Shown: positions 35,313 to 44,361 of the stretch, piece by piece
Layout of the letters: each line of letters begins with the position of its first letter
Numbering within the stretch: position 1 is the stretch's first letter
NCBI RefSeq assembly: GCF_016097555.1
Contig: NC_054699.1
Location: 7,875,132-7,939,131 of the forward strand
DNA from: Gigantopelta aegis
Taxonomy: Eukaryota > Mollusca > Gastropoda > Neomphalida > Peltospiridae
DNA: 64,000 bases
Reading direction: 5' to 3'
Program-made: the position numbers and the translations under genes
Notes under the pieces: generated by a model
Databases searched by the model: none
Seen by the model: only the letters and a program-made list of their open reading frames with translations
What the model was told of the DNA's origin: nothing

Positions 35313-35488
35313 TGTTATGTATTTAAACATACATGCAAGTGTTACAATTTAAACAGTGACTCAGTCTGATGTGACTTTTTGGTATACGCATTGGTTATCT
35401 CCCCTCTGTACTATTAAATAAAAAAGGAAATAAATATCAGTAGAGCATGGTCACGAATGACTGTCCAATGTCATTTTAATATTTAACA
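35313..35488 (+). repeat. 3' LTR
   Basis: Counterpart of 30879-31052, preceded by polypurine tract GCAGGGAGGAGA and followed by the minisatellite. Confidence 0.95.
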
Positions 35489-35493
35489 GTATC

Positions 35494-35988
35494 TACGGTA
35501 GGCGGAGGCGTGTTGGGCTTACTGGGCGCAGTTGTAATTATACCTACGGTAGGCGGAGGCGGTTTGGGCGCAGTTGTAATTATACCTACGGTAGGCGGAG
35601 GCGGTTTGGGCTTACTGGGCGCAGTTGTAATTATACCTACGGTAGGCGGAGGCGTGTTGGGCTTACTGGGCGCAGTTGTAATTATACCTACGGTAGGCAG
35701 AGGCAGTTTGGGCGCAGTTGTAATTATACCTACGGTAGGCGGAGGCGGTTTGGGCTTACTGGGCGCAGTTGTAATTATACCTACGGTAGGCGGAGGCGGT
35801 TTGGGCTTACTGGGTGCAGTTGTAATTATACCTACGGTAGGCGGAGGCGGTTTGGGCTTACTGGGCGCAGTTGTAATTATACCTACGGTAGGCGGAGGCG
35901 GTTTGGGCTTACTGGGCGCAGTTGTAATTATACCTACGGTAGGCGGAGGCGGGTTGGGCTTACTGGGCGCAGTTGTAATTATACCTAC

Positions 35989-35991
<3 letters not shown>
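35494..35991 (-). repeat. 51/42-bp minisatellite, right part of the split array
   Basis: Units of 51 bp (GGCGGAGGCGGTTTGGGCTT + ACTGGGCGCAGTTGTAATTA + TACCTACGGTA) and 42-bp deleted forms. Minus-strand reading: PPPPTVGIITTAPSKPK repeats without stop. Followed by (TA)n 35992-36052 and (GGAT)n. Confidence 0.9.
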
Positions 35992-36055
<64 letters not shown>

Positions 36056-36080
36056 ATAGATGGATGGATGGATGGATGGA
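35992..36080 (+). repeat. (TA)n and (GGAT)n tract
   Basis: About 31 TA units then GGATGGAT units. Confidence 0.9.
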
Positions 36081-36093
36081 TATAGATAGATTT

Positions 36094-36218
36094 AGAGAAT
36101 AACTAACGAGCTGCAAGGAATTCTGAATTATCTGTCCCGAGTGAATGAATGTTGTTACAATTTTCATTCGCGAGGGACAGATCATTCGTAACTCCTCGTA
36201 TCGAGATGGTTATTCTCT
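36094..36218. repeat. Fold-back repeat, 125 bp
   Basis: AGAGAATAAC ... GGTTATTCTCT with internal pairing TCTGTCCCGAGTGAATGAA / TTCATTCGCGAGGGACAGA. Confidence 0.6.
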
Positions 36219-36523
36219 TTGTTACCCATTGTCAATTTTAACTGATTTTTAATGTAAAAAATCCTCTGCAGTCTACAACAAAGCCATCAGCCATTACGTC
36301 ATATAATCTTACGCGGCATCATAGCATGATGTCGTTAATTTTTACAGCCAAATGTTTACAGTACAAAATAATACGACTGTAATTGCATTAGAAAATAATA
36401 ATTTGTATATACATTTGTACTACTGAAGCCGCCGCTGTTTACGAAACAAATGAGTCAAATTTGTCCTATAAATCTTTGTAGATCGTATAACGTATGTGTA
36501 ATCTGACTCATGAATAGAAACAT

Positions 36524-36800
36524 CTGGGGCGAGTCTAGAGGGGGGTCCAAAGTGTCCGGACCCCCCCTCAAATTTGAGAAGTGCCCCTTTTATTTAGGAT
36601 TTTAAGGTTTTTTACAAATTTATTTATTCTGTCAATGTATAGAACACTGTAGAATACGTCTGCCAGCGTCCCTGTTGTAGCACTATTATATTATGGTCCA
36701 TGTGAACCGTGTGTAATTTTTCAATAGTGCCTTTTCATAATGTTATGGTGCCCTTTTTGTTTTGGACCCCACCCCATCAGAAAAGCTGGATCCGCCCCTG
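36524..36800. mobile_element. Fold-back MITE with 5-bp duplication
   Basis: Ends CTGGGGCGAGTCTAGAGG / complement of CAGGGGCGGATCCAGC; AACAT on both sides (36519-36523, 36801-36805). Confidence 0.6.
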
Positions 36801-36805
36801 AACAT

Positions 36806-37595
36806 AATATGAATGAAAGTGGCAACCAAACATCGTGATTTTTAAGCCAGCAAATCAGTGGCTGTAGAAGCAATCTGCACACTGTGCAGAGATCGAACAA
36901 TTACCCCGTATATTTGAGCCCATATGGGTAATAAATAAATAAATAAATATATACCTATATACTTATGCTTATTATGTATTGTGTATTGTGTACCAAGTCA
37001 AAACAAGGGTGCGAAAAGTTACTTTTATCGTAAACCTGCTAAATGGAGACATTGATAAGATAGGAGGATCGTGGAACTGGGTCCTAATTACGAATGAAAA
37101 AGATGGCTACTTGAGTAGTATTATGTAATAGTGACCCAAATCAAACAAATACACGATTACATACAGCGGCGGATGTATGATTTTTCTACAGAGGGGTGCA
37201 ATGTTTAAAAAAGGCACCTACAGTGTTCAAAAGTATATTAACGTAATCTTCCACAACAAAAATCAAGTTGAGCAAGATATTAGATGTTTAGATGCATTTT
37301 ATCCATGTGCTAAACATGAATATTTTCGGGGAGGGGGTGAATACGGGCTCCACGAGTCCAAAATATTGGACTTGAGTACCTAAAGGTCAAACTCGACACG
37401 GACCCGAGTACCCTTTGATAATACCAGCTTTATGTCCGATGACTTAACCACGACACCACCGATGTTGCTCATTTCCCCTTTATTTATACCCTTTACCGTC
37501 TCGCGCATGCGCATAAAGATGTAGTTTGAATTCGTGTGATATGTATGACCAATTCCTAAAGCATAACTCATGCATGGATCAGGGCCACCTCTACC
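36806..37595. other. No recognised gene
   Basis: (AAAT)n at 36930-36950; otherwise unassigned. The frame at 37177-37383 has no family signature. Confidence 0.45.
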
Positions 37596-37599
37596 TTAA

Positions 37600-38421
37600 A
37601 GCCGCACACCCTAGTTCCATCCAGCGAAAATAAATTATAATTTGGTTAATCTACAAACCTGTAACACACGTAGATCACGTTTTTATCAAATAGAGTGAAA
37701 AAGCAGGTTTGATATCGATAAATACCATGGGAATCCCCATGTCCCAATTGCTTGAAATAATTTTGAAAGTTTGTATTCTGATGTCACCGGTAGATGTCGC
37801 TCGAAGCACAACAATGCCTACGTCACGACAAATTTCACAGACTTGGGGTGCGTTCTTTTCACCTCTCCTGGACATGTTCGAACTGTTCTGTCCTGGTTGT
37901 ATCCCCTCTCCAGATATCGTAGGACTTAGCAAAATTATTGGTTTTAAGGGTTTGTAACGTTTTGTATTGAGATACTTACTTGTCTGAACTTTATTGTTAC
38001 TGAAAATGTTCACGAACTGTGAAGAAAAATCTCACAAATGAACAACAACAAATCGGATGTTGATTGCGCGAACCGTGCACGAGAAAACAAACCGAACCAA
38101 AATGATAACGGTCACGTGGTATACCAACGTCTGTGACATTGAAATGGAAATATCCCGTCTAAAAATAGATTAGACCTTGTCTGCTCCACGGTTTTTTCTC
38201 AAACGTGAGTCCGTTTTTCAGAAATACGAAAAATGCATTTTGTGGTGTTACAAACACCAGGATTACCAGGATTACCAAAAAACACTTCAGGTGAATGGAA
38301 ATGTATATTCTAAATAATAAACGGTAAGTAAAGTGCAATTTTATTTGTGAAAAAAATGGGTTTAATAGCGAAAAACAACGCCGTAATGGTTAACAACTAG
38401 CCGTAACTAGGGTGTGTCCCT
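37600..38421 (-). mobile_element. Long variant of TTAA-MITE family A
   Basis: 822 bp after TTAA (37596-37599). Both ends match family A, but about 430 bp of extra internal sequence (37690-38120) separates them. Possible longer progenitor; no transposase motif recognised. The minus-strand frame at 37675-38013 lies inside it and is not treated as a gene. Confidence 0.65.
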
Positions 38422-38637
38422 GTAATAAGAAACAAAATGTATTATTCAAATTTTAAAAACAAAAAGTAGCGCACACAAGCAATAAATGTTTCATTTTGCT
38501 TGAATTTGTCCATCGTTTTTGCCAGATTGCAAAGATTTGCTTAGTTTCCCTTCTTTCTTTTTCTGTTTTTTTAAATAAAAGAGGCTTTCATCTTAGAATA
38601 ATTAGAATGATCATCCATTAAAGGCTTTTGTAGGAGA

Positions 38638-38696
38638 TATCGCTGGCATTATGATATGCGATATCTCCTGCGATATTCTCCTAGGAGATATCGCTT
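38638..38696. repeat. Inverted repeat of GGAGATATCGC motif
   Basis: GTAGGAGATATCGC, GCGATATCTCCTGCG and TAGGAGATATCGC occur in alternating orientation within 60 bp. Confidence 0.5.
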
Positions 38697-38881
38697 CTTT
38701 TTTTTACGTCACCGTGTACGTTTCAGCGCTAAACCTATCATTAGTGACGTCACGCCACTGTCGTTCTGCTAGTTAACGAGTCCACCACCTTCCAAATAAT
38801 ATAGCTACATTGAACCTACATTACTGACATTGTTTACAATTGTCGCAAATGAAAAGAATGCTAATGGATGATAAAAAGAAT

Positions 38882-38992
38882 ACCTCCCTCGTATCTTGTG
38901 ATGTCATAATTTATCAGCACGAGTTGATAAAAGTATATATATACTCGTGCTGATAAAATTAATTATGATATCGCAAGACACTCGGGGAGTAT
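38882..38992. repeat. Fold-back repeat, 110 bp
   Basis: ACCTCCCTCGTATCTTGTGA at the left pairs with TCGCAAGACACTCGGGGAGT at the right; inner TTATCAGCACGAGT / ACTCGTGCTGATAA. It lies about 80 bp downstream of the donor of the orphan signal-peptide exon (39073-39157), so inside its first intron. Confidence 0.6.
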
Positions 38993-39072
38993 CTTCTATA
39001 CATCAACGACATATTACGTCCTGGAACATCTCTTTTTGTGATAGAAATTGTTAATAAGGAATCATCACTTAC

Positions 39073-39157
39073 GTTTTGCTTCGGTTCTACTGCATGGCAA
39101 AATTGCCAGATATGCAAACAGCCACACCGTGACTAACATCAACGTTTTGCAAGCCAT
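39073..39157 (-). CDS. Orphan signal-peptide exon, phase 1 donor
   Basis: The ATG at 39157-39155 opens a 28-codon exon that ends at a consensus donor GTAAGT (39072 downward), leaving in phase 1. The product reads MACKTLMLVTVWLFAYLAIL then PCSRTEAK: positively charged start, hydrophobic core and polar cleavage region, a textbook signal peptide. A TATAAAA (39198-39192) lies about 35 bp upstream of the ATG, so the 5' UTR would be very short. No downstream exon was recognised with certainty. Candidates are (a) exon 2 of the WxxW gene at 17167, which is phase-compatible and would make this an alternative promoter, or (b) an unknown secreted protein, possibly one containing the Thr/Pro-rich minus-strand array at 35991-29805. 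Confidence 0.55.
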
Positions 39158-39191
39158 GATTAGACTACCACAGTCTAGGGTGTAGATTGAA

Positions 39192-39198
39192 TTTTATA
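39192..39198 (-). promoter_or_regulatory. TATA box with a MITE inserted directly upstream
   Basis: TATAAAA on the minus strand, about 35 bp upstream of the 39157 ATG. The 8-bp target duplication of a hAT-like MITE (39207-39364) abuts it at 39199-39206, so everything upstream of the TATA box was pushed away by 158 bp plus the duplication. Confidence 0.5.
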
Positions 39199-39206
39199 CT
39201 ACAGAG

Positions 39207-39364
39207 CAGTGGTGTAGCGTGGGTTTATCAGCGCCCGGGGCATGGCAAGTATTGCGCCCCCTAATCAAAGTGGACCGTTAGCACTCCCCGAGTCCCTTTC
39301 ACCAGTCCAGAATTTTGCGCCCAGAGCAACCGCCTTCGGTAACCCCACCCACGCTACGCCACTG
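39207..39364. mobile_element. hAT-like MITE upstream of TATA box
   Basis: 158 bp, ends CAGTGGTGTAGCGTGGG / CCCACGCTACGCCACTG, exact 8-bp duplication CTACAGAG (39199-39206, 39365-39372). Length of duplication and CAGTGG..TAGC termini fit hAT. It lies just upstream of the TATAAAA at 39198. Confidence 0.85.
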
Positions 39365-39511
39365 CTACAGAGAACCTATCCACTTATTAACGGTTATCTA
39401 AAATCATTAATATGCACACATGCGTTTGAAATCTTTTTTACTTGCTCATAATACTCGTTTTATTGAATATTATCGGCAGGTGTGGGCGGGTTTGTGTTTT
39501 TCTTCTCTTAA

Positions 39512-39887
39512 AGGGACATACCCTAGTTTTTAAACACTAAGGCATAGTTTTGACTATTAGAGCCGGTTTTTTGATAACTGAAATCATACTTTACTTAGAT
39601 TTTATTGTTTAGATTATCCATTTCCGTACATTCGAAATGTTTTTGGTCATCCTGTTGTTTTTAATATCACAAAATGCATTTCTCATTTTTTTTTTAACCG
39701 CACGTGCGTCTGAGAAGTAACAGTTATGGAGTCGAGTTTCAGTCTATCTTTAAAGGGTATTTCACCATGTCAAAGTCACAGACTCATGTTTCACTCAGTT
39801 GTAACTTTATCCAAATATGTTACAGGTTTGTAGATTAACTAAACTTTCTGTTTTAATTTCCATGAGCTGAAACTAGGGTCTGTCCCT
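39512..39887 (+). mobile_element. TTAA-MITE family A
   Basis: Flanked by TTAA (39508-39511, 39888-39891). AGGGACATACCCTAGTTTTT start and AAACTAGGGTCTGTCCCT end; good full-length copy. Confidence 0.85.
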
Positions 39888-40015
39888 TTAAGACTTATTT
39901 CATTGAAACGGATCAATGTACGTATATAAAAGCAAATAAGTAATATAAGCTGTACAAATGCTGCATCATTTCTTATCAATATTTATTAAAAGCATATGGA
40001 GAGGGTCTTTTTTAA

Positions 40016-40367
40016 AGGGACATTCCTGAGTTTGCTGCATTGTAAGATGTTTCCGACTAATAAAATATTTCTACGATTAAACTTACATATTAAATATATT
40101 TTCTTGTTTAGAATATCAGCGTCTGTATATTCAATGTGTTTCTGGTCGTGTTAATATTTGTAAGAAGCCCAAACTGGATTAAATATTTTTTATGAAATAA
40201 AATGAAAATTAATCTAGTACAAATATTAGAACGATCAGAAACACGTTTAATATACAGCCACTAATATTCTAAACAAGAAAATATATTTAATATGCAAGTT
40301 TAATCTTAGAAATATTTTATTAGTCGAAAACATCTTAAAACATTGCAGCAAACTCAGGAATGTCCCT
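40016..40367 (+). mobile_element. TTAA-MITE family B
   Basis: TTAA at 40012-40015 and 40368-40371; AGGGACATTCCTGAGTTTGC start and complementary end; long palindromic arms. Confidence 0.85.
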
Positions 40368-40371
40368 TTAA

Positions 40372-41540
40372 AGGTTCTCAGCATGTAGACCAATAAAACA
40401 CTTAAGCCAATATGAAACACTTCCAAATTGTAGCCTCGGAGATTAATCATAAATTTAAGATCATCAAAGATATGGCAACAATAAATCGACGGCTAATAAC
40501 AGCAGTGCGATAAAATAGAAAGCCAAAACACAATCAACAACATGTACCCAGAAACCTTAACCCTGGGGTAGTGCAATGGCAGTCTTTAATATATTGTAGG
40601 ACACAAGAGACGCGAATAGTTTAGTACATGTATTAATTACCTTTTAGATAAATTCCAGGCGTTTTGATTGGCCAATAGCCAATGCATACCACAAGTACAC
40701 CGTCTCATTTGCGGGAAAATACAGAATTTGCCAGGGTGTACGAAATGCCACGTGACTTACTCAACTGGTTGTGCGAAAATACAAACTGCGGATGAGACCG
40801 ACGAAATTTTCTCCAACACGCCTGCTGATTAAATTTGTTAAAAGATTTAAATTCATTATGAATGGGAATACCACAACTCGGTAAAATTTATTTTTTCTGT
40901 TTATTTGAAGATTTCCTGAGCACATTTGGCAAAAATATTTGCTAGATTGTAGTTTTTCGCGTATTAAAATCTAATGCTAGAATACAGCATTGCTTAATCA
41001 GCTACCGTGGTAGAACTTGGGCTAATTATCACGAACTTATTTTAAGTAATAACTCGACATGCTTTTTTTACAGATTTTTACACGACAAATATTTTTGTTC
41101 GGCTGCGGGTGTTCAATTTTGTTTTCCCGATACGATTACAACATAATCGTAAACGTTTAAAACACGCAAGATAATAAGGCGCTAAGAGTTGTCTCCCATT
41201 GCGAAACACGGGTCTCGGAATAAATTCGGGGTAAAACCACTCGGAATCCTTGTTGACACTCAAATAGCTAACAAAAAAGCTGTAAAAACCTTGCATAGTA
41301 ACTAAGTTATTTGTTTACAAAAGAATCCAATATATTCTGAGGAATTTGATGTTATGTTATTATTAAACTCAAACTCAAAATGTGTGTATACTTTATTTAA
41401 AAGTTTGACTGTTATTGTAATTTTAGTTTATTAAAAAAAGATCTAAAAGGTACTAAATTCGTTACGCGCGTTTTTTGAAGGAAATACAGATCTTGGAGGG
41501 GCGTACAATCCCGTACGCCGTATCAAAAATCTGCGTAACT
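40372..41540. other. No recognised feature
   Basis: AT-rich non-repetitive sequence. The minus frame 41078-41296 has no recognisable family and begins in sequence that also looks non-coding. Confidence 0.45.
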
Positions 41541-41987
41541 AATAGTATATAGAAAGAGATACCATTTATCTTACAACTCGTTGTTTTAAAATGTATCTAA
41601 CGAGCAAAAGCGAGCTTGATGCGTTTGTAAACAACGAGTTGAGAGATAAATGGTATCTAACGGACACGAATGTAGTATTCTATTTCTTACATATCCTTAA
41701 AAACCAGGTTTTAAGCAAATTTTAACATCTTTTTCGATTAAAAGTTATCTATAGCTCTTGTGTTTGTAGCCAACTTACGCGTCACAGACAAATGATTGTC
41801 AGATTAACAATACGTCACAGTTTAATCGATTTTGATCGTGCTGTTTTTTCATTGGATATATGGCATTGGTGACCTGGTCATCACCTAGGAGCAGCCAGTC
41901 GCATATCTTGAAATTGTTAACAGGGTTAATAAGTATGTGTTATCAAAAATAACGAATGATGTTCTCACCAACGGGTGTGTAAGAAAT

Positions 41988-42053
<66 letters not shown>

Positions 42054-42377
42054 ATAACTTGCCCATGATATCCATGTTATAAACCCATGTGATTATTTAG
42101 TATATTAACCCGGTTAATAATGGTATGCAAATTTACACGGTCTCTAAATAATGTGTTGCTGTAGATGGGACACTTGCTTACAAGCCAACAAGACCTGTAT
42201 ACCTGAGCGTAACGTTTTCAAAGATTTAGTTAAAATGCGTCACGTCAAACAATTTTGTGCCAATCGTGATGACGTCATATTACAGATGGCGGCGACTTTA
42301 GTACTGTGATTTACTAAATATTTAATTAAAATGTTATTTTAGAAGTGTTATAGGATAAATAAAATTCGCTACTCGTG

Positions 42378-42490
42378 TTTTGTAATATTTAAAATATCAA
42401 CCTCGTCTAGTTAATCGGCATTTGTCTCGGCAGAGCCTCGACAAATACCGATTAACATAGACTCGGTTGATATTTTCCATATTACAAAAT
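42378..42490. repeat. Long imperfect stem-loop
   Basis: TTTTGTAATATTTAAAATATCAAC... pairs with ...GTTGATATTTTCCATATTACAAAA; inner stem TTAATCGGCATTTGTCTCGG / CGACAAATACCGATTAA. Possible small MITE. Confidence 0.6.
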
Positions 42491-42669
42491 ACTCCTGACT
42501 AATCATATATATCTATGTATGTATGTGTGTATGTATGTATGTATGCATGTATGTATGTATATACACGTGTTTATATTTATCCAATCAATTACTCATGATA
42601 TCCATGTCATAAACCCATGTGATAATTTAGTGTATTAACCCGGTTAATAATGGTATGCAAATTTGCAAG

Positions 42670-42852
42670 TAAACGTTTGTTTTGTTTAACGACACCACTA
42701 GAGCACATTGATTTATTAATCATCGGCTGTTGGATGTCAATTTGGTAATTTTGACACATAGTCTTGGGGAGGAAACCCGCTACATTTTTCCATTAGTAGC
42801 AAAGGATCTTTTATATGCACCATCCCACAGACAGGATAGCACATACCACGTT
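42670..42852 (-). mobile_element. SINE S1, tail T2, head lost
   Basis: TTTGTTTTGTTTAACGACAC to AGGATAGCACATACCACG; inside the fold-back element. Confidence 0.85.
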
Positions 42853-43206
42853 ATAAAGAGTAAGATTGGTATTTAAGACAAGAAAATAGGCGCTGTATGT
42901 CGTACATATGTTGCAATGGCAAAAACCTCGAGACAGTCGACACAGTCCCTTCAATTCAAATTCAAATGTAAACAAAATATTTTCTTACTCACCGGTTGGT
43001 GGAAACACCATGTGTTATTTTTGGTTACACATGGTTGTTTGCACACGTACGCGTGTTAACAATTTCAAGACATACGACTGGCTGCTCCTAGGTGATGACC
43101 AGGTCACCAATGCCATATGTCCAATAAAAAACAGCATGTGGAAATCGATTACACTGTGACGTATAGTTAACCTGGCAATCATGTGTCTGTGACGCGTAAC
43201 TCAGCT

Positions 43207-43610
43207 ACAAAAGTAAAGTAAAGTTTGTTTTATTTAACGACGCCGCTAGAGCACATTGATTTTTAATCTTATCATCGGCTATTGGACGTCAAACATATGG
43301 TCATTCTGACACTGTTTTTAGAGGAAACCCGCTGTCGCCACATAGGCTACTCTTTTTACGACAGGCAGCAAGGGATCTTTTATTTGCGCTTCCCACAGGC
43401 AGGATAGCACAAACCATGGCCTTTGTTGAACCAGTTATGGATCACTGGTCGGTGCAAGTGGTTTACACCTACTCATTGAGCCTTGCGGAGCACTCACTCA
43501 GGGTTTGGAGTCGGTATCTCCATTAAAAATCCCATGCCTCGACTGGGATCCGAACCCAGTACTTACCAGCCTGTAGACCGATGGCCTGCCACGACGCCAC
43601 CGAGGCCGGT
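43207..43610 (-). mobile_element. SINE-2 with tail T3
   Basis: Tail TTTAACGACGCCGCTAGAGC, TTATCATCGGCTATTGGACG then body and H2 head. Flanked by CTCAGCTACAA on both sides. Nearly identical to 53701-54100. Confidence 0.9.
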
Positions 43611-44024
43611 CTCAGCTACAAGTGCAAAGGGTTGTAAATATCTTTTAGTCGCTAAAGATGTTAAAATTTGCTTAAAACAGGATTTTTGAGGATATGTAAG
43701 AAATAGAATAATACATTCGTGTCCGTTAAATACCATTTATCTCACAACTCTTTGTTTAAAAACGTATCAAACTCGCTTTCGGTCGTTAGATACATTTTAT
43801 AACAACTCGTGAGATATATGGCATCTAACGGCCACTCGTATTATTTTCTATTTATTTGTAATCGTTTTAATCGCTGTAAAATTTGCTATAAACCTTTCCA
43901 CTGTAGCACAACGTTAAGCTGTGTGTACATACTAGTATTATATTAAACTACGAGGAAAGGGGGGGGGGGCTCCAAAAACACGTAAAATGGAATGAGAATT
44001 AGCCCATTTACTCTAACCAACGGG

Positions 44025-44312
44025 CCCAGTGGTAAAGCGTTCGCTTGATGCTCGGTCGGTCTAGGATCGATCCTCGTCGGTGGACCCATTGGGCTATTTC
44101 TCGTTCCAGCCAGTGTTCCACAACTGGTGTAATAAAGGCTCTGGCATGTACTATCCTGTCTGTTGGATGGTGCATATATTGCTGCTAATCGAAAAGAAGT
44201 GGAGACAGCGGGTTTTCTATCTCAGTAGCTGTGTGGTCCTTAACCGTATGTCTGACGCCATATAACCGAAAATAAAATGTGTTAAATAAAACATTTCCTT
44301 ATTTCATTCCTA
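44025..44312 (+). mobile_element. SINE S1, tail T1, slightly deleted
   Basis: CCCAGTGGTAAAGCGTTCGC, GGATCGATCC, T1 tail. Small deletions in the body. Confidence 0.85.
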
Positions 44313-44315
44313 ATC

Positions 44316-44361
44316 ATCGGGTATCTAGATCAGTCGGTAGGTCGCTCGCCTGCGGTGCCAG
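44316..44361 (+). mobile_element. SINE head (type H4), left of LINE insertion
   Basis: GATCAGTCGGTAGGTCGCTCG is a tRNA-like A box. The matching B box and body (TGTGGGATCGAATTGCCTC...) continue after the LINE at 46655, showing that the LINE split this SINE. Confidence 0.6.

Larger units (their letters stand above)
30879..35488 (+). mobile_element. Ty3/Gypsy LTR retrotransposon, young but broken
   Basis: 4.6 kb with LTRs of 174 and 176 bp, 5-bp target duplication (GTACC / GTATC), a primer site complementary to the 3' end of tRNA-Ser(GCT) (31055-31067) and a polypurine tract (35301-35312). Parts in order: gag with zinc knuckles, protease, reverse transcriptase, RNase H, integrase, which is the Ty3/Gypsy order. 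The coding region carries roughly five breaks, so this copy is a fossil. The two LTRs differ by only about two substitutions and three short length changes, so the insertion is fairly recent. It landed in a minisatellite (29823-30878 and 35494-35991). Confidence 0.95.
41545..43870. mobile_element. Large fold-back element with nested palindromic ends
   Basis: Left arm 41545-41990 and right arm about 42975-43870 (interrupted by a SINE at 43207-43610) are inverted copies: ATACCATTTATCTYACAACTC, the ACCTAGGAGCAGCCAGTCG stretch and others match in reverse. Each arm end is itself a smaller palindrome. The centre has a (TA)n tract (41994-42050), a direct repeat (42066-42133 / 42590-42664), a stem-loop (42378-42490) and a partial SINE. 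Confidence 0.7.

Noticed and set aside
37675-38013. 112-codon minus-strand frame
   Set aside because: It lies wholly within the long MITE family A element and shows no domain.
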